From positions 45,323,037 to 45,387,036 of the forward strand of contig OX345636.1 in assembly GCA_947044365.1 (NCBI GenBank): a stretch of 64,000 nucleotides of DNA. The letters run 5' to 3'. Below are positions 13,468 through 26,547 of the stretch, piece after piece (the stretch's first letter is position 1; every line of letters starts with the position of its first letter). The stretch comes from Petrosia ficiformis. Its lineage: Eukaryota; Porifera; Demospongiae; Haplosclerida; Petrosiidae. Position numbers and translations under genes: made by a program. The notes beneath the pieces are model-generated. The model was not told where the DNA came from. It did not search any database and was given only the letters and a program-made list of their open reading frames with translations.

Positions 13468-14915
13468 GTTTTGTGTCCAAGGATGTGATATAGCCTGAGC
13501 CTCCAAGGAACAGACTATATGAGAGTGAACGAGAGGCAAGACAATCCCATGTATGTTAGCACCATCGCAAGGATCACAAGATGAGAAATCACTCAAGACA
13601 AATATACAGTGTGTGTGACTAAAACCACACCTTTCTGGATAATTGACAGTGCAATCGAGGCAGTCCTGGACATACGTATTCCTAGTTTTAAAAATAATGA
13701 GGGATAAAAGCTTTGAGAATTATGCTAGCATAATAGGAAAGAATTCAAACATAAGTAAATTGAAAATTCATTAATCAATATTAGAGTTACTGTTGATTAA
13801 ATAGTACATTAATAATGTATGCTGCATTGATGTTCATATTGACAGAGTCAATCTGGGTACAGAAATTTGGAGGAATAATAGGGAAGTGTTATGAAACATG
13901 CTCAAAAGAATAATCCGTTAAAAGTTGATCATAATGTGCTCATGCAGGGCTTAAATTTTGGGAAATGTACAAATCAACTGGAAGTTTGGCTATATAAAGT
14001 TAGATTAGATAATTCTTTGCCCGCTCATTAGCTAATTAAGCCTTTTGTGTCTACCTGTGAGTGCTACACTTAATGCATCGTAAAGAGTGATATAAAACAT
14101 TTAGTGCCTATTACTTGACGTTTCTAGTGTTTTGGTAGCATTTTCACAGGTAGCCATGCATTAAGTAGTAGGCTTTCTTAAGTGTACATTATGCATAAAC
14201 ATCAGGTGAATATTATAAGAAAATGTAAGGTGTCCAGAAAATTGAAATTGTATAAGGTAGGACTCGAAATAAACATGAACTTTTGTAATACTATTGAGAC
14301 ATTTTTTGGGGATGGATCTTCATCCCAGACTTTAGAACTTATATATGAAGTTCTCTGTCATGATATAACTAAAAAGCTAAGCAGTATAAGGCCAAAAAGC
14401 ATTAAGTGTCTACTTAGCTTTTTATACTGCATTTACACTAGTCATGATTACTGAGTCATATTGACCTATTTCAGAATATCCATGTGGTCATAGTCATACT
14501 GCACATGTTCATAGAGTTTCAAGCTGTGTTCAGCCCATTACATGTCAGCCTACTTCTATTTTTGTATTATGACATATGGGGCCAGTGTGGTTTGGATCGG
14601 CACTAGACTGTTCACACACTCCATTGCATATTGATAAGTGTGCCGGACCAAGCTACGATCTAGTGTATGTAATGTAAATGTAAGATTCAGACTCAGGTCA
14701 TCGATGTACTTGTTATGGGATAGTCTTGCTTCACCGATGTACCATGTTACAAGACGTCTTGTAACGTGTAGTCTCGTGTCACCAACGTACCATGTTACAA
14801 GATGGGATGATCTGAAAACTCTCATCACAAAACCTTGGGTGAAATATCACGTGATAAAATCAGGTTATTAACCAAAATTAACTAATTAATTTACAAATAA
14901 TTATCGAGATTTAGC
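13468..14915. other. intergenic, no gene recognised
   Basis: AT-rich sequence with only short, uncharacteristic open frames. It includes two tandem copies of a block of about 53 bp (14720-14810) sharing GTACCATGTTACAAGA, with a perfect palindrome GTTACAAGACGTCTTGTAAC at the junction. Confidence 0.5.
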
Positions 14916-14918
14916 AAC

Positions 14919-15643
14919 TCAATCACATTGCAACATTTTAATTCATTGTGTGATGGATAGAGCAGAGTGTTCTGTTATCCACAGTGATGTCTCATGATAG
15001 CTAATTTGGCAAGCTGACTAAATTGAGACTAATGCTCAGAGTCATTATCAACAAAGTATGACATGGAAACTGTGTTAACTACATTTAGCTTTATGCTATT
15101 TTGGCCACTCTTTTCCAAACAGCACATTGCCGCTATCTTTTTTGTCTGATGTCTGATGAAAGTTGTTTTATCAGTGTTAACCACTTGTAACTAGTCTCGT
15201 GTCGCCGAAGTATGCATTACAGGATGGGAACGACTGGAGACTAGACTCTCATTGCAAGAATCTGTGTAGGACCAATCAAAATTGATTTTGATTGGTCCTA
15301 CACAGATTTCGCCCTGTTTGTCAGGAAAAATATGGCTGAAACGTGGCATTTGGAAAAGAAATCGTCATTCCTGAGGCAACACTGAAGATTGGCTACAATA
15401 GTGTAAAGTCCAACTAACTAAATGTATTTGAACAATATAAAAATGCACTTGTTCGTGGTTTCTATGTCATACTTCGTTGACAATGACTCTGAGCATAGAC
15501 TGACATGTCAAATTGAGTCTATACTTTGTTGTAAAACCATTAGCAGAAGTTCTTATTTACAGCTTTCATCAGTGATCACTGCGGATACAGAGCTCTCTGC
15601 TCTATCCATCACTCAATAAATTAAAATACTGCAATGTGATTGG
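14919..15643. mobile_element. long fold-back MITE with central palindrome
   Basis: Both ends carry inverted copies of CAATCACATTGCA followed by GTGATGGATAGAGCAGAG. The arms pair discontinuously to the centre, where 15259-15308 is a 50-bp palindrome with 24-bp arms and a 2-bp spacer. A related, more decayed copy lies at 60281-60760. No coding capacity is seen. Confidence 0.7.
15259..15308. repeat. 50-bp near-perfect palindrome
   Basis: The arm AATCTGTGTAGGACCAATCA is followed by AAAT, and the inverse follows after only 2 bp. It is the symmetry centre of the fold-back element 14919-15643. Confidence 0.85.
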
Positions 15644-15809
15644 TTAATTAGAGGTTTCTAAATCCTGTAGTATATTTATAAACCTACAATTATTTAGTAA
15701 ACCTGTTGCGATGTTGCTGTAGGAATTTCACACAATGAATAGAAGCAAAGTTTGTTGTAAGGCTGGATGTGTTGATTTTTATAAGTGATCGACTGAGAAA
15801 GTCACTAAA

Positions 15810-16031
15810 GTGTGGGCTTTGACCACTGAATATTGCATTTGTAAAAACACTCTAGCTTCTTTCTGTCAACAAACGAAGAATGGTTTTAGTATCTACGACT
15901 TTCTTAAAATGTCTTCTGTCCAACTAAGTAAGCTAAAATCTTTAGCTTTTAGAAATCCAAAAGTTACACAGTTGAGAAAATTGAGATGTGGGCATTGCAA
16001 CCGCCTTATTGATGCAGTTGATAGATGTTAG
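15810..16031 (+). pseudogene. fragment shared with a pogo-like repeat at 51870-52000
   Basis: A 73-codon open frame containing KNTLASFCQQTKNGFSIYDF. Its DNA resembles 51870-52000, which lies in a repeat with pogo-like ends, so I take it as part of a decayed DNA transposon. No domain is recognisable. Confidence 0.3.
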
Positions 16032-16729
16032 AGTTTTATGGCAGCAAGTCGAATAACAACTAGTTTATTAGTTAATACAAAATGAAAGAAGATAGATAAC
16101 TAACTTAGTCTAACTATACATAAATGAACTGATTCCTTATATAGAAGGATCTACAGAAACAACTAGAATGTTCTACAAAAACATGTGCATAAGAAACTTC
16201 TAGAACAAATCATACAACAAAGGTATCAAAGCATATCACACAAACACCTACAAACAATCTAGTTTTAAAGTGTTAATTCCAATAATAGAAGCACTAGCAC
16301 TGCTAGATGTCAATCATCAATCCCCTACTGCAGTTGCAGTTACCGACCCGCCCAACAGAAATCCAGTTAAATAACTCGGAATCACTTTCAATCTCTCAGG
16401 CCTATATATAGATCCGTACCTCCTGAATTTCTAACAGTTCAACGTTCTACAAACGAACTAAGATATTCATTCAATTATTGTCTACAACTGCACTAGTATG
16501 TGTGTAAATAGATCAATGTCAAAATTATGCACTGTTATTCTTTTTTTCAAAAAATTCATTTGTATGGTATACAACTTTCATTTGGGTACTGAAGTTTTTT
16601 GGCAACATACAGAATTTATATGCATGGTGTAAAATTGTAATAAAATTTTCATTTGGATGGTATACAATTTTCGTTTGGGTACTGAATTTTTTTGGCAACA
16701 ATTGTACAAAATTCATTTCGATGGTACAG

Positions 16730-18135
16730 AGCTCAACTTATGTAGTTCAAAACTCTGCCATGTCCAATTCTTGGGTTTATCAGACTCTGGGAAACATTGT
16801 CATTGACTTAAGCAACATTAGAGAGACAGATGAAGTTTCAATAGATGAAGCTGATTCTTACATGTGGAGAGTAGAGTTAGTATATTGGGAATTTCTAGTG
16901 AAGGAAGCCAGTGGAGACATTACTGATACAGAGAGGGATGCCCTTCACAAGCACATTCATTAATGAAGCAAGAGATGGAGAGTTATGAACTTGTTCAAGT
17001 TTCACCATTACAACAAGCCACTGTAAATATATATATGGTAATGTCGGCAGACCTCGTTTCGTGGTTCCATACCATCAATTGGAATATCTATAGTTAATGC
17101 TCATTTTACAGTTCCTCAGATTTCCCTTATTAGGTGTATCTGTGAGACCATCAGACAGCGAATGAAAGAATACAACCTTACCATTCGTGGTACATATTCT
17201 GACATCAGTGATGCTGAGTTGGAAGAACTTGTTGCTGGGGTCCAGAGACAATTTCCTACTGGGGGAAACCATCTAATGTATGAAAGTGTGTTGTCACACG
17301 GTAGTCGACTCCAGTTTCAACAAATTAGAGACTCCCAGAAACGAATTGATCCACAAGGATCAATTATGCGTCGTTTGCAACATTAGCATAGGAGACACTA
17401 TGCTGTTCATGGCCCACATAGATGGAAACCACAAGTACAAGCATTAGTGGCAATTGATTTACAAGCATTAGACTATGTTCATTTTCCTATAATTATGAAG
17501 GATGTAGCTACACCTCAGTTGCCTAAGTCCTAAAGCATATTACATAATTCAGTTATTATTGTAAATTAACAATTGCATGAATTGATTTTTTTAAATAAAA
17601 ATGAAGTTTATGTTACGCATGCAGTCATGTAAGTATCTTGCTGCTTTGCAGGTGGAGATTAGTTATACATGGTTGTGTAGATGCATGGTTACAACTGAAT
17701 GGTGGTTGCTTTAAGATGTGCTAATAACAACGAAGCTAATACTGTTTGCAACTATTTCAGGAAGCAGTGGAGTTGTTTGGGTTGCCAAGTCGTGTGAGGA
17801 GTGGCAGAGGTTCTGAAAATGTTGATGTGGCAGACCTTATAATACCATAACGAGGAGCTGGGCGAGGAAGCTTCATTTTTGGACATAGTGTTCATAATCA
17901 ACGAATAGAACGTATGTGGAGGGATGTATTTAGTGGTTGCATAATGTTATATTACCAGCTATTCCAGTATATGGAAGAGAATGACATATCAATGTCGATG
18001 ACGAATTACAGCTCTTCTGCTTTCACTACATCTTCTTCCCACACATCAACAAGAGTTTGCAGCAGTTTGTGAATACATGGAATCACCATCCTCTAGGCGC
18101 CGAATCTAACTTATCAACTTTGCAACTATATATGG
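16730..18135 (+). pseudogene. integrase-core (rve-type DDE) transposon-derived gene, decayed
   Basis: Pieces in several frames follow the order of a widespread metazoan integrase-core protein. An N-terminal part comes first (16721-16963). A helix-turn-helix-like segment (MKEYNLTIRGTYSDISDAEL, from about 17160) follows, then HRRHYAVHG near 17390. The catalytic core (GLPSRVRSGRGSENVDV near 17780, [13 protein letters not shown] near 17890) comes last. The family normally reads SDRG where this copy has SGRG, so a catalytic aspartate is replaced by glycine; the later glutamate is present. Frameshifts and in-frame stops (for example after LIIP) show it is dead. An acceptor-like CTATTTCAG before 17761 suggests the ancestral gene had an intron. 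Confidence 0.65.
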
Positions 18136-18780
18136 ATGACTGGAGAACACCCTTGTGACCCCAATGAGTTACATGTTCAGGTGTGTTAGTATACAATGTA
18201 CATAATAATTATAATCACAGGTGTAATTAATTACAATTCATAATTATGCAACTATTACATAGTCACTCATAGGATGATGTCTACTTCGGGGTAGATTGGG
18301 AAGGACCTCTATTGTTTTATAGGTCTGATGTAAATCTTGGCCTGTGCAGCAATACTTTTCAAATATTGTATCGAATATCCACTTGATGGAAGCGGAATCA
18401 CATCAAGGAATTTATTTGATCTCTCACTTGTTCGAAGAAGTTCAAATCCTCCAGCCCCTCCCATCTACAAACAATGCAAAGAACTTGTTTTTTAAATTGT
18501 GTCTAATTAAATAAAACTTTTGTTAAACTAATTGATAATGTCACCAACCAACACAGTAGTGCTATACCTTCAGCTAGAAAACTGGAGTGTTGAACTATAT
18601 GACCTAACACACTGCTTAGAGTCCCCAAAGTGCGTATGTACTTTAACGTTAACATCGTACATAATTTGTTGCAAGGCATTTCAGCTATATTAAAATGTTA
18701 CAACAATAGCAAAATTTTGTATCTATAAAAAAAAGACCTTAATTGTCCAGCTTCAGAAAAGATTAATGTTTTTTTATTAA

Positions 18781-19349
18781 GGTTGTAGTCTTTTCCGTGG
18801 GCGGATGCTACTCCAATCAGTTTCTAGTCTTGCAAGATTCTCGCTGCATACAATCTTGTTCCATTCTTTATTTTTTGGAAGCCACACCCACCCGGGGGTA
18901 TAATTATTGGGCCTAAATGTTTTCACTGATAAGGGGGCGGTGGGTGGGAAACAATGGCGGGTAACTGTAGTTGCGCTCTGAGAAAGATCGGAGTTTGATA
19001 GTGCCTAGAAAGGTAGATTTTATGGTTTCACTGAAAAGCTACAGAATTCAGCTTTCTTCAGCCTCTTGTAACTATAAAAGTAAAATGAATTTCCAGAAAA
19101 CGGCTCTATTTGTTTTCTCTAAATGCATTGTACTTGGTGCACGCCATGATTGGTGGGCGTGGCTTTCTCGGTTTTGTACTTATTGCGATTACAAAAATGG
19201 ACATTTTATATATGTTTTATCAATTCCAGGACCCTATAAAGGTGATTAGAAGATATGAAGGTCGCTATTACACCAGGTTAGAGTCATATTATATAATATT
19301 CTATTTTGAAACTGATTGGAGTCGCATCCGCCCACTCCCTAGTACCACC
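18781..19349. mobile_element. TTAA-target MITE (569 bp)
   Basis: The element is bounded by TTAA on both sides (18777-18780 and 19350-19353). The right end read inward is GGTGGTACTAGGGAGTGGGC; the left end reads GGTTGTAGTC and then GTGGGCGGATGC. Inner TIR blocks read GGATGCxACTCCAATCAGTT. A TTAA target duplication is the signature of piggyBac-type transposition. The 149-codon frame inside (19110-19559) crosses the element end and matches nothing I recognise. Confidence 0.7.
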
Positions 19350-19353
19350 TTAA

Positions 19354-22300
19354 TAAGTCCTCACCACGAAGCAATAGATTTCTGGGGACATGGAGTGCGT
19401 CACAGACTTTATGACTTATGCTATGGGATCATGCATGTGTGCCGTTTCCAATACGTAGTCTATGCTACAAACTACTTTGTCTATTATTTGATGATGTTAC
19501 AGTATACAGTATACAGTATACTTGAATTTGATTGGTGTGCAGGATTCCTTGCATGCTGAGTCGGAAATTACACCAGACCCTTCTCCACGATAGTGCGTGT
19601 GGCTGGGGACAAGACTATATATATTTTCAATAAAAATGATAGGATAGGTAGGGATGTCAAAACCCAAAAAGTATGTGAACAAGATTGGGATGGGTAACAG
19701 CAGGAACAAAATTAAACAAACCAATTCCATAACCCTACATAAGTACATGTCACTAAGAACAAAAGACAAAGTAGATATGTACCTATGTAGGGTTGTATAT
19801 TATCTAATGGATTTGATGTAGGGTGAAGTCTAACTAGCTATATTCTCTTTTTGCAGTCACAAGAAAAGCATAGGAAATGTCACTTTCATAACTTCAATTG
19901 TGGATCCACAGCAGATTTTGTGTATTATACATGTACGTAACATCACGTGCTTTTCGAAAAAATTCTTTTGCTCCCTTTTAGAGTTGGTAAATTGATAATG
20001 TATGAATCCATAACAATTATAGTAGAAAAGCCATCATATGGGTTGTTGAATACTATGTCAATTGGGCTTTTATTAGTTTCAGTTATCAATTGAACTAACA
20101 GGATCTATAACATGTAGAATTTTGTATAGATTCGAACATCATGAAAGTAATTATTCCTTTTACTGTTGGGATGTTCATAAAGTATGTAGTTTTATAACTT
20201 TTGTAGAAAACGTTTCAATAGACAGATTTTGGTTTCTCCCTTTTGATTTGCTATAGTATGAATCCAGAACATAATTTTAGTAGAAAAGCCATTATACATG
20301 GGTTGTATATTATTATGCCGATTGGATATTTTCAGCTTTCAATTTGAATTCAATAACTAACAGGATCCACAGCATGTAGAATTCATATAGATGATATTGG
20401 TTTTTCCATTGTCTATAGGTGTTCTGGCATCATAGAATTTCGTGCTTACTATCGTGAAGACATGAAATCAACTATATTTTAGCAATGTATTCAGTAACAT
20501 TGGAGTTAAAGACTGGTTGTCATGATTATCTCATGCATCTTGACATTTGTCATTGGATAGTCTACAATGTGCTATAAACACTGTAATTATCACTATGGTA
20601 GTTCAAAACTGGTGATGTTTGATAGGATTTGGTGCTTATGATAGTGATGGCATGAAACGAGCTATTTTGTTCAGCAACAGGCCTCTTGTTGTTGAATAGT
20701 CTACAAAATTTGATGTAAGGTACAATGTGTTATAACTATTGTAATTATCACACTACTTAATAGTATTCTGGTCAATTACACAACAATATGAAATCGTACA
20801 GTAATAGTAAAATAGTAATTCAATCAATCCTAAACTTTCATACTATATAGCTGGAAACCCTTGAATGTTGCATGCACACACAATCTGGTACTGACAAAAA
20901 TGTTTAAAGTAACATGATACAAACATTAATTAATGGACTGAGCCCCCAGAATGACATAACTTCCTTAACTATATAAATTATATAATTTATATTATAATGC
21001 TAATGTGACTATAATATTTAGTTTAATTAACCCCTGTAGAAAACAATGATAAAGCGATGGCCCTGCAGTGTATGAGTTTGATTATGAGATAGTTTATTGA
21101 TCTAATAAGCGTTATTTAATAACCAGACTACTATGAAAGTCAAATGTAATTGCCAATGGACAAGTGAAGTTGATTAAATTGACTCAGGCTCATTAATTGA
21201 GTTATAATAAAAAATAATGTAATTATTACTACTGGTATAAACTCTGTATATATGATGATCAGTATGTGTTATTACTGCTATAAAGCAAAAGACAAATAGC
21301 TGTATTTACGTTGGGTTATATATATAATTATGGAAGTAGTTTGTTTAATTTTGGATCATGAGTTAACTTGCTGTGTTATTACTAATGTTTTTTTTAAAAT
21401 TATTTAACAATTAGTACTGCAAAAGTAATAATCAACAGAATGGCTTCAGCCACAGCCATCAAAAAGAGATTTTAAAAGGGATTAAAAAACAACAAAAAAA
21501 TATAAATTGAAAAAATAGATATAATATTATACTCAGTATTCTTGACAGAGATATAACTCAAATCAGTTAGTGAGATAAACTTTCATAACCTATTCTGCTT
21601 TTTCACCTCCAATTATCATACTTCTAGTCTGTAATGAGGTATTGTTATTAAAATGAAAAGTCTTTTCTACATGTCTGTATATTTTATGTTTCAATCACAA
21701 TTTATTTTGTGATTTTTAAGACATAAGAAGTTGGCATATCCTTGATGAAGCAGGATACTATGACTGAAGAACTCAATGTGTTAGCTACCCCAAACCTAAT
21801 CATTCCTAATCATTCCTAATCATTAGAAACTGTAGTATACCCTACTAACAATATTTTTCTCAGCTGCTGAGATACATATTGATAGCATTTCTATGTTGGT
21901 TGCGTTCTTTATACTACTGTAGATTAGCCTGTATCATTAGCAAACACAGGATACATATACATAATATTAGAGACATTCAGAATAATATGTATTACCTCTA
22001 ATTTGAGCTAATGTCTACAAATGCAGTCTTCCTGCTCTCTTGAATGCATGTGATTCTATAAATGATAGAATGATTATGTAAAGAAAGCATATAATTACAG
22101 TTATCATTTTTGACGAGCCTCTTTCTCTCTACAGGTAATTATTATAACAAATTGTACAAATGGACTCCAACTATGACAATAAAACTGTAATAAGCAATAA
22201 AAAACCTTTCCAAGCAGCAGGAAGATTGAATAATATAATTTCCCAAAATAATTTTGCTATGAAAAACTTGAAGACAGCCCAAAGAATGAAGCTGACAATG

Positions 22301-24370
22301 CCCCAGATTATTAACCTGATAAAACACTCGTTATGCCAACAAAAACTCTGAATATATATGAATATTCCAGGTGCTTACTCATCGTTATTTGATGTCAGTC
22401 TTGATTCTATGTTTTTCATTCTTTCCTCAAGGGTTTGGTTTGTTTCTTCATTTGCTTAAGTAAATATTGCTTCAATTCTCTTCCAATTGCCTCTCCTTGT
22501 GTGTGTGTTTCTATATTTCCAATTTCATTGGGAGTAATCTCTTGAGGTATTACTTCAAACTTGGTCTTCCAGTCATCCTTCAATTGCAAGTATGCATGTA
22601 TTAGCAATTACTTCCATCCTCAACAGCTCTATATATAACCTTTCTTTATAATATATCTTCATTTGTTCATGTATACAACAAGTAAAAAGGGGTCACAATT
22701 CTTCAATTTAGCATGTAGTTATGCAATCCGTCCACATGTACACATTATGAAGAAATAATAATTAAAGGATGCATATGACCATGGTTATCTGAACATTAGT
22801 TGTACATGTGTATATCCTATATATATACTGGCAAATTAAATATCTCTACTCATTTATTATAAATATGTGTTTACTACTTTATACTGGTTAGCCTATTACA
22901 GTTCTCGGCCCTTCTGAGTTTAATTTATAATAAAATGAGGAAATTCATCAGTTTTAATGTGCAGATACTGAATAAATAATTTTATACTAAACTGTTAGAA
23001 TCAGTGAATAAAAAACGTATTGTATGCAGGTGTTTACATATTAATCACATGCTGTTTGCTTACAACTATACCCGCTTTTCAGCCATTATATTTGGAATCA
23101 TATTTGGACTGAACAAGTTTCTCGAACTTAAATGTCCAATTATGATCTTTAAAGGATGCTATACTACTCTCTCTTTAAATTCAATACATACATGAATGAA
23201 TATGAAATGTGAAATCAACACACATAAAATTATGCTTATACATACATAGTGTTCATCTTTGATGGTTGTTTTCAAAATCATCAAAATTGCAAACTTAGCT
23301 ATATATAATTAATATATAGTCGTTACTATAATATTATAATTACATGTCTTCAGGGGAATCATTTTCCTAATAGGTCATGCAGTTATGACTGCATGATAAC
23401 ATACTTGTGAAATTACAATCAAAGTATATACTCACACTTCTATTCCTTTATCCTGTTTAATAGAAACAGAATAAATGCTTTTTTGTATATATAGGTTTCT
23501 AAACCTTCTAATAGGCATTATAGAACTTCATGACAACCTGTGAAAGGGGTATTTTCTAGAATAAAACAGATTGTTTCAGTCACGCACAATAATAATCCTG
23601 ACACAAACATGTTCCACAACATGTGGATTATTTAACACCTTCAGACACACAGGACATTGGAAGGAATCAGAAGGGGGATCAAAAAAAGGATCTGATCATT
23701 ATAAGTACCAGTTAACAGTACTAGTGCTTAACAAGTATCAGGAATTTCAGCCATCATCTCCTCAAAATGTTCCAGACCTGAATAATAATTAAATCAGGAA
23801 ATTGATTTGTGTAATGAAGCTTCTTGCAATTTTGATGATTTCAAAAATAGTTTCATTGAATATATAAATGTATTTATATTTGGTGCTCAGTAATATAATT
23901 ATACAGCTAATACTAACTATACATATATATGCATTGACAAACAACTCTACGGCATTGAAGAATCACATGCGATCACCTTAAAATAAGTCAAAACTTCATG
24001 TGTGATTGGACAATGGAGTGGATTAATTCATGATCATATTTTTTAATGAAGCTATGGCTGTCTATATTAATGCAGTAATGACAATCTGAGTTAGTGTTGT
24101 TCCTGCAGAGACTATTATGGTCAAATTTACACATTCACAGCGCTGGTATGCATGCTCTATTATCACAATCCGCTATTTCATATCAGTGAAGTTTGAAAAT
24201 ATTATTAATAATTTTAAGTTATAAACCTTTAGTAATAAATACACAAAAATACAATTTATCCAACAATTATACCAAAAGCAAAAACAATATTAGACTTAAA
24301 TGTACAAACCAGATAATAATTATCATTATAACTTAACTTATTTAATTATTATAGAAGTATAGGAAAATAA
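19354..24370. other. long intergenic stretch without a recognised gene
   Basis: About 5 kb of AT-rich DNA between gene 1 and the 3' end of gene 2. It holds a small inverted repeat around 19730-19785 (ACCCTACATA…TATGTAGGGT). It also holds a diverged direct repeat of about 270 bp (19990-20090 against 20262-20350, sharing TAGTAGAAAAGCCAT) and three copies of an 11-bp unit near 21796-21827. Short open frames occur (for example 22416-22607, minus), but none has a recognisable domain. Confidence 0.5.
24341..24346 (-). terminator. possible polyadenylation signal of gene 2
   Basis: On the minus strand the hexamer reads ATTAAA, the common variant of AATAAA, about 25 nt after the stop codon at 24371-24373. 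In such AT-rich DNA this is weak evidence. Confidence 0.3.
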
Positions 24371-26547
24371 TTAGTTAGTGTTTTTTTGCACAATACTCTT
24401 AACAATCTCAAGTACCTTTTTGGCACACTTTACTGCATCTTCTGCTAGATTCATTCTATATATATCGACAGGTGCTTTCATGTTGGGACATCTGTTGGGA
24501 AATCTGCTGTTAAGGTAGTGATCTTTAATGCTGCGAGCGCATGTTGGTAGAATATCTGCACCTTCAGGTTTCGGTTTATGATTTACAATGTCACATGCAA
24601 GACCATACAAGTGATGCACTGTTAAACTACCTGAATGGAGACCAAACAAAGCATAGCAACCTGCTTTAAGGGCTTTCTCTATTGTTTCATGTGCTAGAAA
24701 ACAAGCTTGACATGGTAATTCTGCTTTATAAACCACATTCATTGCTTGGTAATCGGATTTTGCTTGTCTTAGCCACCTTTTTGCCTCTTCTGGGTCAGGA
24801 TATAGTGTTTCTATAGGTGCATCATCTTGTTCTGTCATTACTAATTTAAATATTTCCGAGGCAGGTACAAGAATACCATCTTCTTCATCAATGTCAATTA
24901 AAATTCGATAAACACTCTGACTGGCGTATTCACCAGTAATTTCACAAGCCATAACTTTAGCAAAACGTATTTGTCCATCTTTATGTAAAAATCCCACCCA
25001 GTCATTGGAATGAAACAAATTGTTTTCATGTTTTTGCATTTCCACATGATCAGGAATTACTTGTCCTATTTGCGGTATAAACATTGATCCTATGTTGGGA
25101 CATTCGAAGTCAGTATCCATGTTATACATGTTAAGTACAAGCTGCAAGTCTTGTTCTGATTTAATAGACAAACAATGTGCAACAGGTTTTGCAAGTTTTA
25201 AGTACATTGATTTATCAAATAATAACATCTGATTTTTTGCAACCTGTATGCATAGCGATCGTGCTAATTCATGCCACAATGATAAGCTTGGATCTAAATC
25301 TGATGTGATGTACAAAATGTAACTATGAGGTTGTTCACTTCCTTCAATGGCTTTTTCTTTGTGAAGAATATAATCAGCTTTCATGACCCCTATGCTAACT
25401 GGAGGATTGCATAATAGCATATACACTTTAGCTTCCAAATCTTTAATAGGTCTTACGTTTAAGTGCATGATGATCTTCAACAAATATGAAACAAACTCTT
25501 CATAGTGATTATTATCTTGAAGATGCTTATTAATGATATTTGGTAGTATTGCTGAGATTAAAAGACCCATTGCTTGTAATCGTTTAAGATGGAGTGCCAC
25601 ATTATATTTATCTGTTCCTTCAGTCTCATTGTGAACCATCTCCTGACAATTCACTGACAGAGCATAGGGTCTAACACTTAGAGGAAGCTTTAGACACAAG
25701 TCTTTCTCTGTAATTTTTTGTTTGAAATAAATATCTGTATCATGATCCTGTATGATTGGTGGAATGACAAACAGAGAATACTCAGCCCTACTAAGATGAA
25801 AGTTAGCAGCATGCCTGTACCTTTGGCTATCAATGAAGACTAACAATGAAGAATAACATAATTTGTTATCTTTGGTTGGTAGGTACAAGGAGTCAATAGT
25901 GGGAACACAGCTATCACTTGCATAAATGGAGTATAGTTTTAAAAGAGCATACCGCACTTTGCAAAGACTGTTAACATCAAGTGTAGCTGAACCAATACAC
26001 TTATGCATTGTTTCAAGCATTTTTTGTATATGCTTTGGTTCTATACTCTGACTTACACCAAGAGCTTTAAGTGCCTCGTCACCAATTCTACTCAACTTAG
26101 ATGGTAATTCATGGATGTAGGGAAATAAATGTCTATCACACGGATCACAGTGTCTCACTACTTGCATTGAATGAACGAGGACTGGTAGATTCATATCAGT
26201 ACTAGTACTGCTATCCTCAGCTGATACAGGAATACATGCCACATTTTGATTGCACAACATCTGTAGGTTTGTATAACATCCACTCCTACACAGAAAATCC
26301 AAATTTTTCAATGCTACGTTAATAACAACTTCACCATTAATCAGATGTGAATGGGGTGGGGTGTAAGTTGAGAAGAGATTGAAATCTGCTAGCCATGATT
26401 GTGAGATTTTTAACACATTGGCATATACATCATCTGGATAAGGGCATGTAGTAACACCTAAATAACGAAGCATGTTATGATGTACTAAAAATTTACATGG
26501 TAATTGCACAATTGGTTTCATAGTCCATACAAGAAAGGGGTTTGAAT
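24371..26547 (-). CDS. SACS-like: gene 2 exon 4 (C-terminal region with HEPN domain)
   Basis: It begins ATTCAAACCCC after acceptor TATGGTAG and gives DSNPFLVWT when joined to the upstream G. It ends at TAA 24371-24373. A segment before HEPN (WVGFLHKDGQIRFAKVM…) resembles the linker preceding the J domain in sacsins, but the J domain itself is absent. The open frame extends a few codons upstream (MSMV) only because the intron is short and lacks stops there. Confidence 0.85.

Noticed and set aside
19110..19559. 149-codon plus-strand open frame
   Set aside because: It crosses the right end of the TTAA MITE at 19349 and has no recognisable domain, so it is most likely chance.
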